DNA of 45,161 bases from Candidatus Parcubacteria bacterium (GCA_019347875.1 JAHWKN010000003.1:1-45161); one strand, 5' to 3'. Shown: positions 1 to 8,980, counted from the stretch's first letter. The notes: generated from the sequence alone by a model not told the origin. Numbers and translations are program-made.

Positions 1-240
1 AAGTAACCGGCCGAGGACTGTTTGAGGACGACCACAGGGAGGACGAGTTCCGCAGGCCTACAGCTTAACGGTAGCTGGAGGTGTTTCTAGCTGATGAGCC
101 GGCTTGGCAGTTTTTGGGTTACTTTTTGCTGCCAAAAAGTAACGAGAGAGGCGGTAGATAGGAGGATTAGGAGGGGGAAGGGTAGGACCGCTGGGGAGAG
201 GAGGATAGGCGGAGGCCACTTTTAGGCTTCCAGGCTGGGA
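1..240. repeat. Dispersed intergenic repeat, partial copy A (truncated by window start)
   Basis: GCCGAGGACTGTTTGAGGACGACCACAGGGAGGACGAGTTCCGCAGGCC, then the hairpin GTTACTTTTTG-CTGC-CAAAAAGTAAC (118-143), then a purine-rich tract ending near GGTAGGACCGCTG. Matches 9487-9660, and the reverse complement of 44760-44910. Confidence 0.85.
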
Positions 241-248
241 AGAAAGAT

Positions 249-1634
249 TTAGCGCTTAATCTCTGCCGAGATGATATCAAACCCTTGACCCCCTCTCGCC
301 GGCGGGCGCAGCGCCACCACAAACCGGTGGTCGTTAGTCGAGTAAGCCGGCCCGGCGGCCGCGCTGATCTCGGTCATGTTGGCCCCATCAAACTCCGCCA
401 AATGCAGCCGTCCCTGGCGGTTCAGCAGCACATGGAACCCGTCGTACCAGGTTAGATCGGTCAGGTTAGAGGTGGCGGTCGCCGCGATGACGTCTTTTTC
501 GGTGTCGTAGGTGCCGAACGTGTCACCGGAGTAGAAGGCCAGGAACCGGCCGTCTTCGCTAAACTTAATGTGCTGGGCAGACTTTGACACCACCTTGACG
601 GTCGGGGTAGCCGAGAAGATATCGATGTAGACGCTGGCGGTAGTGGCTTTATGCGGCAAGACGGCTAAGTAATCCTTACCCCGGACGTTAACGTAGGCCA
701 TCTCGTAACTGTCACTTTCGGCCAGCGACTCGATCAAGCGCTTGGGGTCCCGGCCCGACCGGTCCATACTCCAAACGGTTTTGCCCAGCGGTGTGGTCTG
801 AACGTACAAAATGCGGTCGCCGGCAAAGGTGAAGGCACTAACCTTATCGGCCAGCACCGCAGAAACGGTCCTAGCCTCCGCGTCCAGCCGGCGCAGCCCC
901 TCCGGACTCATCCAGTACAGCTCCCGTGAGTTGTTGGGGCTAAAGGCCAGACCGCTAAAATCGAACCGGAACAGCTCCGTCAGGTTAAGAGCTGTGGCGC
1001 CGCCGTTGGTGCCGACCAGCGTATAGACAGGGGCGGCCCCGACTAAAGACTTAACCAACAAACGGGAACCGTCATCGGCCCAGGTGACGCTCTCGATCAC
1101 CTCCGCCGGTCTCCCCAGGGCGGGATCGGCGGGCCGGGGAGTGTAGCGCTTAGTGCCTTCGCGGCGGTCGAAGTTGAGCGTCCAAACGCCGGGATCGCTG
1201 CCGGTAGTAACGTAGGCGAAGTGGCGGCGGTCGGGGGTAGCGCTCAGCTGGCTGGCCGCGCGGCCGCCGATTAAGGTGTTTGTCTTGATTTCGGTCGGCA
1301 GTAGCAGGCTATAGGGGACGAAGGTGACCTCCGAGGGGTTGACAACCAGGCGTTTTTGCCAGGTTCGAAAGCCGTCTTTACGCACCTCGATCCGGTAAGA
1401 GCCGGCCTCCAGAGTGGCGCGGTAAGGAGTCTTGCGCCTGATTGGGGCGCCGTCAAACAAAATCGTCGCGCCTTGGGGGGTCGAGTTTAGTACCAGTAGC
1501 CCTTTCAGGCTAATCCGGCCGGTCTTGACATCGTAGCTGTAGCCTTTGGCGATCGCCACCAACACAACGGTCGCTACCACCACCAAGATGGCCACCAGCA
1601 GGTAAGATAGAACTGTCAGTAAACGTTTCACCAT
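249..1634 (-). CDS. PEGA-domain, WD/beta-propeller-like membrane-anchored protein
   Basis: 461 aa ORF with an N-terminal TM helix followed by a PEGA motif (LLVLNSTPQGATILFDGAPIRRKTPYRATLEAGSYRIEVRKDGFRTWQK). Confidence 0.8.
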   Translation of the reverse strand: MVKRLLTVLSYLLVAILVVVATVVLVAIAKGYSYDVKTGRISLKGLLVLNSTPQGATILFDGAPIRRKTPYRATLEAGSYRIEVRKDGFRTWQKRLVVNPSEVTFVPYSLLLPTEIKTNTLIGGRAASQLSATPDRRHFAYVTTGSDPGVWTLNFDRREGTKRYTPRPADPALGRPAEVIESVTWADDGSRLLVKSLVGAAPVYTLVGTNGGATALNLTELFRFDFSGLAFSPNNSRELYWMSPEGLRRLDAEARTVSAVLADKVSAFTFAGDRILYVQTTPLGKTVWSMDRSGRDPKRLIESLAESDSYEMAYVNVRGKDYLAVLPHKATTASVYIDIFSATPTVKVVSKSAQHIKFSEDGRFLAFYSGDTFGTYDTEKDVIAATATSNLTDLTWYDGFHVLLNRQGRLHLAEFDGANMTEISAAAGPAYSTNDHRFVVALRPPARGGQGFDIISAEIKR

Positions 1635-1742
1635 TAGCTTTATTGTACCTCAAATCCGACCCAAGCAAACCGTAATCGTGTACCGGGGAGCGCACCGACG
1701 GTAGCGGTAGCGCCGCGGCTACTTACTGGTTATACTTGTGGT

Positions 1743-2750
1743 ATGTTTTCAAAACGCATCGCCATCGATCTAGGCACCGCTAACGTTTTAGTGTACCTGC
1801 CTAAGCGTGGAATCGTGGTTAATGAACCGAGCGTGGTGGCCATTAGCGTGGAGGACAACCGGATCGTTGCCATTGGGGCCGATGCCAAAGAAATGCTGGG
1901 ACGCACACCCGACTCGATTACGGCCTCAAAGCCGCTGCGCGACGGGGTAATCGCCGACTACCGCATCACCCAAGCCATGATCCGCCACTACATCGCCAAG
2001 GTTTCGGGGGGCTGGCGCTTGAGCAGGCCTGACGTCATGGTCTGCGTGCCGGCCGGAGCGACTTCGACCGAACGGCGGGCCGTCATCGATGCCACGCTGG
2101 CGGCCGGGGCTAGGGCGGCGTACATCATTAAAGAGCCGGTGGCCGCGGCGATCGGCGCCGGCATCCCGATCGCCTCAGCCGCCGGCAACATGGTGGTCGA
2201 CATCGGCGGCGGCACCACCGAGATCGCCATCCTGTCGCTGGGCGGCGTGGTGGCCGAAAACAGTATCCGGGTGGGGGGCAACAAGATCGATTCTGCCATC
2301 GCCGAGTACATCCGCCGGCGCTACAGCCTGGCTATCGGTGACCGCACCGCTGAACAGATTAAGCAGCAGCTGGGCAGCGCGCTGGTGTTGGCCAAAGACG
2401 TGCCCATGGAGATCCGTGGACGCGACATCGTGGCCGGCCTGCCCAAGACTATCACCATTCACTCCAATGAGATCACCACCGCCATCGCCGATGAGCTGGA
2501 GAAGATCATCCAGGCCATCAGGGCGGTGCTGGAGCAAACGCCGCCGGAGCTATCGAGCGACATTATCGACCGCGGCATGATCCTCACCGGCGGCGGCGCT
2601 TTGCTGAAAAACCTTGATAAAATGCTAACCAACGTCACCGGCGTACCCTGCGTAGTGGCTGAAGACGCCTTGCTGTGCGTCGCCCGCGGCACCGGCATCG
2701 CCCTGGATAACCTGGATGAGTACAAACGCAGCCTGGCGGGAGTTAAGTAG
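1743..2750 (+). CDS. mreB: Rod shape-determining protein MreB (actin-like ATPase)
   Basis: MFSKRIAIDLGTANVLVY, VVDIGGGTTEIAILSLGG and GMILTGGGALLKNLD are hallmark MreB motifs. Confidence 0.97.
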   Translation: MFSKRIAIDLGTANVLVYLPKRGIVVNEPSVVAISVEDNRIVAIGADAKEMLGRTPDSITASKPLRDGVIADYRITQAMIRHYIAKVSGGWRLSRPDVMVCVPAGATSTERRAVIDATLAAGARAAYIIKEPVAAAIGAGIPIASAAGNMVVDIGGGTTEIAILSLGGVVAENSIRVGGNKIDSAIAEYIRRRYSLAIGDRTAEQIKQQLGSALVLAKDVPMEIRGRDIVAGLPKTITIHSNEITTAIADELEKIIQAIRAVLEQTPPELSSDIIDRGMILTGGGALLKNLDKMLTNVTGVPCVVAEDALLCVARGTGIALDNLDEYKRSLAGVK

Positions 2751-2755
2751 CGGTA

Positions 2756-4129
2756 GTGAGCAGACAGGAGTCTTCCGCACGCCACGCCGCCGCCGGGCTC
2801 CCCATTAGCCGTTTCTTAAGCGGCGGCGTTCAAGCCTTGACCGCCCTGATGCCCTTTCACGCCTTTTTAGCGGTCTACCTCGGCTCCGTCTTTGGCCGGC
2901 AGGAGGTGTTCCAGGCTTGGAAGGAACTCTTAATCCTAATGATGGCGGCGGCTGTGGCTGTGCCGCGTCACTACCCCCGGCTGCTGGAAATCGCCAAGCG
3001 GCCGCTTAACTTGCTGGTGATTGCCTACGGCGCGCTTAGTCTACTGGTCAGCCTGGCTAACGGGAACGTCACAACCGCTAGTTTCTGGTTCGGAGTCAAA
3101 ACCAACCTGGAGTTTTTGATCTTGTTTTTGCTGGCCCAAACGGTGGCCTCCCAGTGGCTGGAACGGCGGCTGGCGGCCATCATCATCGCCACCACCACCG
3201 TTGTGGCCGGGTTCGGGTTTTTACAGGTAGTAGCCCTGCCGCCGGACTGGCTAATTAACTTCGGATATGGGCCCGGTACCATTGAGCCGTTCCGGCTGGT
3301 CGATCCGGCCGTTAACGCCGTCCGCATCCTGTCGACGCTCGGCGGCCCCAACCAGCTGGGTAGTTTTTTGATCCTGCCGATTGCCGCCATGATCTGGTTA
3401 CTAATCAAGAACCGCCGGTGGATCCTACTGGTGCCGCTGGCACTTAGTGTCTTTACGCTGATTCATACTTACGCCCGCGCCGCTTGGGCTGGAGCGGTAG
3501 TGGCGGTAGCTATCGTCATCCTGGCCAGCCTGCCGCGCAAACTGGCGCTGGGAGTAGCTGCCGCCGGGCTGGTGATTGGAGTGATGGGCGGACAGTGGGC
3601 TGTCGGACAGATCAATCAAAGAAGCCAGCTGCAGTTCTATCTGCTGCACGGCCAGGTGCTGGACGGCGTTGTCCGGGGATCGGATGACGGGCGGCTGGTG
3701 GCGCTGGAACGGGGCTTAAACGAGGCCCTATCACGCCCGCTGGGCCAGGGCTTGGGCGCCGCCGGCCCGGCCTCTTTCCGGTCCGGTGACGCCCTGGTGA
3801 CCGAAAACTACTACTTGCAGCTGGCGATCGAAACGGGCCTTGCCGGTCTGCTGCTGTTTGTCGCCCTGTCGGTCCTGCTGGCGGTTGAGCTGTACCGACG
3901 TCGCGACTCGGTTCTGGCCGTCCCGCTACTGGCGGCCCTAGCCGGGATCAGCCTTATCAACCTGGTGCTGCACGGTTGGGCCGACAGCTCAACCGCCCTG
4001 GTGTTCTGGGCGGCGGCCGGAGTGGTTATTAGAAATCCACGGACAAGGGCCGCTAAAGGGCCCGGCCAAAGCCAGCGGCAAAACCTCGTAAACGAAGCTA
4101 ATAATCGTGTCGCAGCAAACCAAGTTTAA
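2756..4129 (+). CDS. O-antigen ligase/polymerase-like polytopic membrane protein
   Basis: Many TM segments; Wzy/WaaL-like 'HTYARAAWAGAVVA' and 'ENYYLQLAIETGLAGLLLFVAL'. Confidence 0.8.
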   Translation: MSRQESSARHAAAGLPISRFLSGGVQALTALMPFHAFLAVYLGSVFGRQEVFQAWKELLILMMAAAVAVPRHYPRLLEIAKRPLNLLVIAYGALSLLVSLANGNVTTASFWFGVKTNLEFLILFLLAQTVASQWLERRLAAIIIATTTVVAGFGFLQVVALPPDWLINFGYGPGTIEPFRLVDPAVNAVRILSTLGGPNQLGSFLILPIAAMIWLLIKNRRWILLVPLALSVFTLIHTYARAAWAGAVVAVAIVILASLPRKLALGVAAAGLVIGVMGGQWAVGQINQRSQLQFYLLHGQVLDGVVRGSDDGRLVALERGLNEALSRPLGQGLGAAGPASFRSGDALVTENYYLQLAIETGLAGLLLFVALSVLLAVELYRRRDSVLAVPLLAALAGISLINLVLHGWADSSTALVFWAAAGVVIRNPRTRAAKGPGQSQRQNLVNEANNRVAANQV

Positions 4130-4994
4130 AAAGTACCGACTACTGGGGGTGGAGGTAGACGCCGCTACCACCGCGCAGGCTATCGATTACATAGCCGCTG
4201 TGGCAGCCAACCCCCAGTCGCCGGCCTGCTACGTCACCAAACCGTACGTCGAGTTTCTAGACCAGGCCTATGCAGATCGCGAGATTCGCCAGCTGCTGAA
4301 CCAATCCGAACTGAGCATGGCCGACGGCGTGGCGCTGAGCTGGGCGGCCTACTACCTTTACGGCGGGGCGCACAACGTCGGGCGTCTGTTTTACACTTTA
4401 GCTCAAATTGTGTTGCAGCCTGATGCGCTACGTAAGATTTTGCCTGAGCGGGCCGCCGGCACCAACTTTACCTGGCCGCTGCTTGAGCGCTGCCAGTCAC
4501 AACGTCTATCTGTTTTTCTGATCGGCTCGCCCAAACATAACGCAATTACCTATACCGCCGCCGCCATCAAGCGGCGTCTGCCGGATCTGCAAATCGTCGG
4601 TACGGCGGCCGGTGAAGTTGCCGGCCAGCAACACGCCCAGCTACAGACGGCGCTCAGGACCGGGCATCCGGAAAGGGAGTTGGCCGAGACGCTGATGCTC
4701 GCTAAGCCGGACGTCATCCTGGTCGGCATGGGTTTCCCCCTGCAAGAGCAGCTGATGGCGCGGCTGGTACAACATCTGCCGCACGGGGTGCTGATCGGCG
4801 AGGGGGGAACCTTCGATTACCGCTCCTTCGGCGGGCAGCGGCCAAAAGCCCCGCGACTGATGCAGGCAACAGGCCTGGAGTGGCTGTGGCGGTTGATGCT
4901 TGAGCCCCGGCGCCTGCGCCGGCAGCTGGCCATCCCGCGCTTTATCTGGCGGGTGTGGCGGGAAGGTAAAAAGGGTCTTGGTGCTAACACATAG
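4107..4994 (+). CDS. WecG/TagA/CpsF family glycosyltransferase
   Basis: SELSMADGVALSWAAYYLYGG, VFLIGSPKHN, ILVGMGFPLQEQ and GEGGTFDYRSFGGQRPKAPRLMQATGLEWLWRLMLEPRRLRR; GTG start overlaps the upstream gene. Confidence 0.9.
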   Translation: MSQQTKFKKYRLLGVEVDAATTAQAIDYIAAVAANPQSPACYVTKPYVEFLDQAYADREIRQLLNQSELSMADGVALSWAAYYLYGGAHNVGRLFYTLAQIVLQPDALRKILPERAAGTNFTWPLLERCQSQRLSVFLIGSPKHNAITYTAAAIKRRLPDLQIVGTAAGEVAGQQHAQLQTALRTGHPERELAETLMLAKPDVILVGMGFPLQEQLMARLVQHLPHGVLIGEGGTFDYRSFGGQRPKAPRLMQATGLEWLWRLMLEPRRLRRQLAIPRFIWRVWREGKKGLGANT

Positions 4995-5119
4995 GGCCCA
5001 CCGGCCGCATTCCTCATGCGCTACTCAGCACCGCCTGCCCGCCGGCAACACAAAGACTATTGATTATGCTTGGGCCGAGTAGTAATATAAGCATAAGATT
5101 TATAAGCCGAGGGTAAAAA

Positions 5120-6712
5120 GTGCAGTGTCAACGCTGCGGTAAAAGCGACAAGGTCACCATCGGGGAGCGAAACTACTGTACGCACTGCGGCACGGTCATG
5201 GATCAGGCCGCACCCGTCAACCCGCCGGCCGCCGTCACCACCGGCTACACCGCTGCGCCCAGCGCAGGCCCGCGGACCCGTATGAACGACATCGCCCTAC
5301 CTAAGCCCGCACCAGCACCGGCAGCGGCTCCGGCCGGCTCAGCCACAGCTCCCGTTAGCCCGACAGCTCCGGTCGGTCCGGCTAAGGCTCCGGTCGGTTC
5401 GACTACGGCTCCGGTCAGTTCAACTCCGGTCGGTTCGACTTCGGCTCCGGCCAGTTCGGCCCTCGCTAATCAAAACAACAGCGTTGGACCCAATCCCGCC
5501 CAGAGATTCCACGCCGCTCCCACGCCCGGATCGCCAAAGGTGCTTGATTTAAGCCGGGCGCCGGTTACCGGCTTAGCCGTACCGGCGCAACCGTCCACAG
5601 CCGCCAACACACCAGCCAAACCGCCGGTACCACCATCTGAAACGGCCGTGAGGGTGGCTGCCGGTGCTACTAACCGGCCGGCTGCGGCGAGCCCCGCCCC
5701 GTCCGCACCAGTAGCGCCCCCTCCCGCGATGGCATACCCGGTACCGGCCAAACCGGTGGTTACGCCTCCTGCCGCCGCGGCCCCGGCCAGCCCAGCCTCA
5801 ACCGCGGTTGCCGCGACAGACCGCAAAGAAGCCCGTTTAGCTCGCGCCGCCACAATTGGTAAGAGTGAAATGGTCCAGAAGTTCGTTAAACCTACCCAAG
5901 TAACTGAGGCGAAAACCGTCTCCGCCACGCCTCAACCGCGGCCGACCGCTCAGCCTGCAGCGCCCCCGGCCGCTCTGGCCCCCCGGGTGCCGATGCCGCC
6001 TGCTCCCCAGGCCGTTCCCGCGCCGGTAGCGGCCCGCCCTGCGCCCCCAAGCGCCCCGACATCGCCGCCACCTCGCCCTGCGCCCCCAAGCATTACGACC
6101 GCGTTGCCGGCAACCCGCCTCGCGCCCGCTCCGGCAACCCCGCCTACTCCACCCCGGCTGCCCAATGAAGTAGCCACCCAGATCGCCGCCATGCAGGGGC
6201 TGATCCCGCCGGTTAAACCTGCCCAGCCCGCCGCCGCACCGGTTAACCCAAGCGCCGGTCCCAGCCCGGCCGGCCTGATGGCCGCCATTGCCGCCATCGC
6301 CATTATTGGCGGAGTGATTTGGCAAAACAACTATCCCAACATCGCCCTACAGTCGGCCGCCCAAAAAGCCGGCATTCAGGCCAACCTGCCCAGCTACGTC
6401 CCCTCCAGCTACCGCCTCGACCAGCAGATCACCTACGGGCCCGGGCAGCTGTCGCTGCGGTTTAGCGCGCCCGGCGACTCCGAACCGCTGACCATTACAC
6501 AGCGTAAAACCAACTGGAACTCCACAGCCCTGCTGGAGTACTACATCGCTCCCAAAACCAAGCACTACATCAGTGTGCAAAGCCAGGGACTGACGATCTA
6601 CCTGTACAACAACCACGATGCCAGCTGGGTCAATAAGGGCATGCAGTACGTCATCGAGGGCAACACCCGGCTCAACCGCGACCAAATCATCAAGATTGCC
6701 GAAAGCCTGTAA
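5120..6712 (+). CDS. Zinc-ribbon protein with long Ala/Pro-rich linker, one TM helix and a C-terminal globular domain
   Basis: N-terminal MQCQRCGKSDKVTIGERNYCTHCG; about 350 aa of A/P/S/T low complexity; TM 'LMAAIAAIAIIGGVIW'; C-terminal ~110 aa domain. GTG start. Confidence 0.7.
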   Translation: MQCQRCGKSDKVTIGERNYCTHCGTVMDQAAPVNPPAAVTTGYTAAPSAGPRTRMNDIALPKPAPAPAAAPAGSATAPVSPTAPVGPAKAPVGSTTAPVSSTPVGSTSAPASSALANQNNSVGPNPAQRFHAAPTPGSPKVLDLSRAPVTGLAVPAQPSTAANTPAKPPVPPSETAVRVAAGATNRPAAASPAPSAPVAPPPAMAYPVPAKPVVTPPAAAAPASPASTAVAATDRKEARLARAATIGKSEMVQKFVKPTQVTEAKTVSATPQPRPTAQPAAPPAALAPRVPMPPAPQAVPAPVAARPAPPSAPTSPPPRPAPPSITTALPATRLAPAPATPPTPPRLPNEVATQIAAMQGLIPPVKPAQPAAAPVNPSAGPSPAGLMAAIAAIAIIGGVIWQNNYPNIALQSAAQKAGIQANLPSYVPSSYRLDQQITYGPGQLSLRFSAPGDSEPLTITQRKTNWNSTALLEYYIAPKTKHYISVQSQGLTIYLYNNHDASWVNKGMQYVIEGNTRLNRDQIIKIAESL

Positions 6713-6808
6713 CCCGCGCCATTAGACTTGTGACGTTTGACCGGTGAGATTTGACTTACAAGTTAAGGGTTAATTGTCAAACGTCAAATGTTACCCCATA
6801 CTGGTGGT

Positions 6809-7144
6809 ATGGACGACAGAGGCTGGGACAAGATCATCGATGCCATCGACGCCAAGTTCGGTATCTCCAGCCACGGCCGCCGCAAAGAGCCGTTGGCCGA
6901 TAAACCGGAACTAGAGCAGGCGGTGTCATACATTTGCTTTGCAAAGGGCGGACGCGAGTACAAGTTGGAACGCGTAGCCGCTCCCGCCATCATCGACCGC
7001 AAAAGCCACTACAGTAAAACCGCCGGCTCGGGAGTGCGGTTCGAAAACATCTACGACCCGGCGGAGCTGTCTTATAAAACCAACTTTTACTTAAAAGAGG
7101 CGGGGGAGTGGACCCCGATCGATCCGTCCGAGCTGTCTCTATAG
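6809..7144 (+). CDS. Hypothetical protein (start trimmed to MDDRGWDKII)
   Basis: ORF 6788..7144; ATG at 6809 lies 6 nt after CATACT (6797-6802). No family recognised. Confidence 0.6.
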   Translation: MDDRGWDKIIDAIDAKFGISSHGRRKEPLADKPELEQAVSYICFAKGGREYKLERVAAPAIIDRKSHYSKTAGSGVRFENIYDPAELSYKTNFYLKEAGEWTPIDPSELSL

Positions 7145-7163
7145 GTGTGCTAAGCTAGCTGGT

Positions 7164-8603
7164 ATGAAACAACCGGTACGAGTCCGCTTTGCGCCCAGCC
7201 CGACAGGATCACTGCATCTGGGGGGTATTCGCTCAGCCTTGTTCAACTGGCTGTACAGCCGCAAATCCGGCGGACGTCTTGTTCTCCGCATAGAAGATAC
7301 CGACCGTGAGCGCTACGTGCCAGAAGCGGTCAATCAGATCCAAGAAAGTTTGGCTTGGCTGGGGCTAGAACCCGATGAGGGCGGAAAGGCCGGCGGCCAG
7401 TTCGGTCCTTATGCTCAATCCGAACGTTTGCCCTTGTATAAAACCGCGGCTGAAAAACTGGTAGCGGATGGGTGGCTGTACCCCTGCTGGTGCAGCTCCG
7501 AGCGCCTCACTCAACTGCGCCAAGCGGCCCAGGCCAACCACACCGCCTTTAAATACGACCGCTACTGCCTAAAACACCCCCAAGACAAAGGCGGACCCCA
7601 TGTACTGCGCTTTAAAGTACCCGATGAACCGGCCACAGTCCGGTGGGATGACGCGGTTAAGGGGATGCTAGAGTTTCAAACCAAAGAGCAGGACGACTTC
7701 GTGGCGGTCAAAAGCGACGGCTACCCCACCTACAACTTCGCCAACGTGGTGGACGACCACGCCATGCAGATCAGCCACGTTTTACGGGCGGAGGAGTTTA
7801 TACCCAGCACCCCGAAGCATATTTTACTGTACCAAGCTTATGGCTGGGAAACGCCGGTCTTTGCGCACCTGCCGCAGGTCCTAGGAAGTGATAAGAGCAA
7901 ACTAAGCAAGCGCCACGGCGCCAAATCGGTACTGGAGTATCGCGATGAGGGTTACTTGCCCGAGGCGGTGATCAACTTTTTAGCCGGGCTGGGCTGGAAC
8001 GCCGGTGAGGGTTCGACCAAGGAGATTTATACCCGCGAGGAGCTGACAAACGCGTTTAGTCTGGAGCGCGTCCAATCCAGCCCGGCGGTGTTCGACCCCG
8101 AGCGGCTCAACTGGCTAAACGGCGTCTACATCCGCTCGCTGCCGCTGGACCGGCTGGCTGAGGCCTGTGCAGGTTTTTGGCCTGCGGTAGCCGCTAAAGC
8201 CAAGGCCGACCATAAAAAAGCGGTGCTGGCACTGGTACAGGAGCGCTTAAAGTACCTAGCCGAGCTGCCGGAGCTGACCCGGTTCTTCTTTACCGATCCA
8301 GCCAGCCTGCCCTTCGATCAGCTAAAGACCGACCCGGCCGCCGCCAAAACCTACCTCCAGGCCAGCCTGGAGGGGCTGGAGGCCGCTAACTTTACCCATG
8401 CGGAGCTGGAAGCGACCCTGCGCGGGCTGGCCGAGCGGCTGGAGGTTAAACCGGGAGCGTTGTTTGGCGTCGTGCGCGTTGCCATCACCGGCCAGACGGC
8501 CGCTCCCGGTTTATTTGAGACCATGCTGGTGTTAGGACGCGAAGCGGTGCTTAGGAGACTGAAAACCGCCCGGGATAGGCTGGCAGAGACGGCAAAAAGT
8601 TGA
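7164..8603 (+). CDS. gltX: Glutamyl-tRNA synthetase
   Basis: RFAPSPTGSLHLGGIRSALFNWLYSR (HIGH-type motif), KLSKRHGAKSV (KMSKS-type motif). Confidence 0.97.
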   Translation: MKQPVRVRFAPSPTGSLHLGGIRSALFNWLYSRKSGGRLVLRIEDTDRERYVPEAVNQIQESLAWLGLEPDEGGKAGGQFGPYAQSERLPLYKTAAEKLVADGWLYPCWCSSERLTQLRQAAQANHTAFKYDRYCLKHPQDKGGPHVLRFKVPDEPATVRWDDAVKGMLEFQTKEQDDFVAVKSDGYPTYNFANVVDDHAMQISHVLRAEEFIPSTPKHILLYQAYGWETPVFAHLPQVLGSDKSKLSKRHGAKSVLEYRDEGYLPEAVINFLAGLGWNAGEGSTKEIYTREELTNAFSLERVQSSPAVFDPERLNWLNGVYIRSLPLDRLAEACAGFWPAVAAKAKADHKKAVLALVQERLKYLAELPELTRFFFTDPASLPFDQLKTDPAAAKTYLQASLEGLEAANFTHAELEATLRGLAERLEVKPGALFGVVRVAITGQTAAPGLFETMLVLGREAVLRRLKTARDRLAETAKS

Positions 8604-8673
8604 ATTACAGGCTAAATAGAGCCTGCTTACTGCCGCCTGCTTAGTTTTAACCAATGCCGCCCCCCTGATTTGT

Positions 8674-8702
8674 TTGACAGCTTAGGTTAAAAGCCCTATA
8701 GT
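8674..8702 (+). promoter_or_regulatory. Sigma70-like promoter TTGACA-17-TATAGT
   Basis: TTGACA 8674-8679, 17-nt spacer, TATAGT 8697-8702, upstream of a 67-aa ORF. Confidence 0.75.
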
Positions 8703-8727
8703 GCAAGCACTTAAGTATGAGGTATGA

Positions 8728-8931
8728 ATGAGCGTCCAATTTTACGACGTCAAGTCGCGTCAAGCCGTCGAAGTTCCTGAAAGCGATGTCACAAAGGTCA
8801 AGTACGAGCGCACCACCAGCACCGGGAAGAACCAGGTTCGCTACGCGCTGCGGGGCAACTACGACGGACGCAAGGTGACCAAGTTCGTCAACCAGGCTAC
8901 CTGGGAGGCCACCGACGCCGCAGAAGAGTAG
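8728..8931 (+). CDS. Small conserved-looking hypothetical protein (67 aa)
   Basis: Intact ORF between a near-consensus promoter and a strong terminator. Confidence 0.7.
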   Translation: MSVQFYDVKSRQAVEVPESDVTKVKYERTTSTGKNQVRYALRGNYDGRKVTKFVNQATWEATDAAEE

Positions 8932-8951
8932 AAACGCTGCTTGCGTATCAA

Positions 8952-8980
8952 AAAAGAGAGCCCACCTAGGGCTCTCTTTT
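8952..8980. terminator. Bidirectional intrinsic terminator
   Basis: AAAAGAGAGCCC-acct a-GGGCTCTCTTTT, perfect 12-bp stem with A and T tracts. Confidence 0.9.

Noticed and set aside
1988-2580. ORFs on the other strand or frame within mreB (1988-2311, 2089-2580, 2175-2537)
   Set aside because: Shadow ORFs in high-GC coding sequence; mreB accounts for the region.
5340-5460. Tandem repeats resembling a CRISPR or VNTR array
   Set aside because: Degenerate codon-level repeats encoding a Pro/Ala/Ser/Thr linker in an open frame; no repeat-spacer organisation.
5470-6330. Long antisense ORFs (152, 162 and 126 aa) in the Ala/Pro-rich gene
   Set aside because: Low-complexity G/A-rich products that mirror a GC-rich repetitive CDS; no promoter or RBS support.
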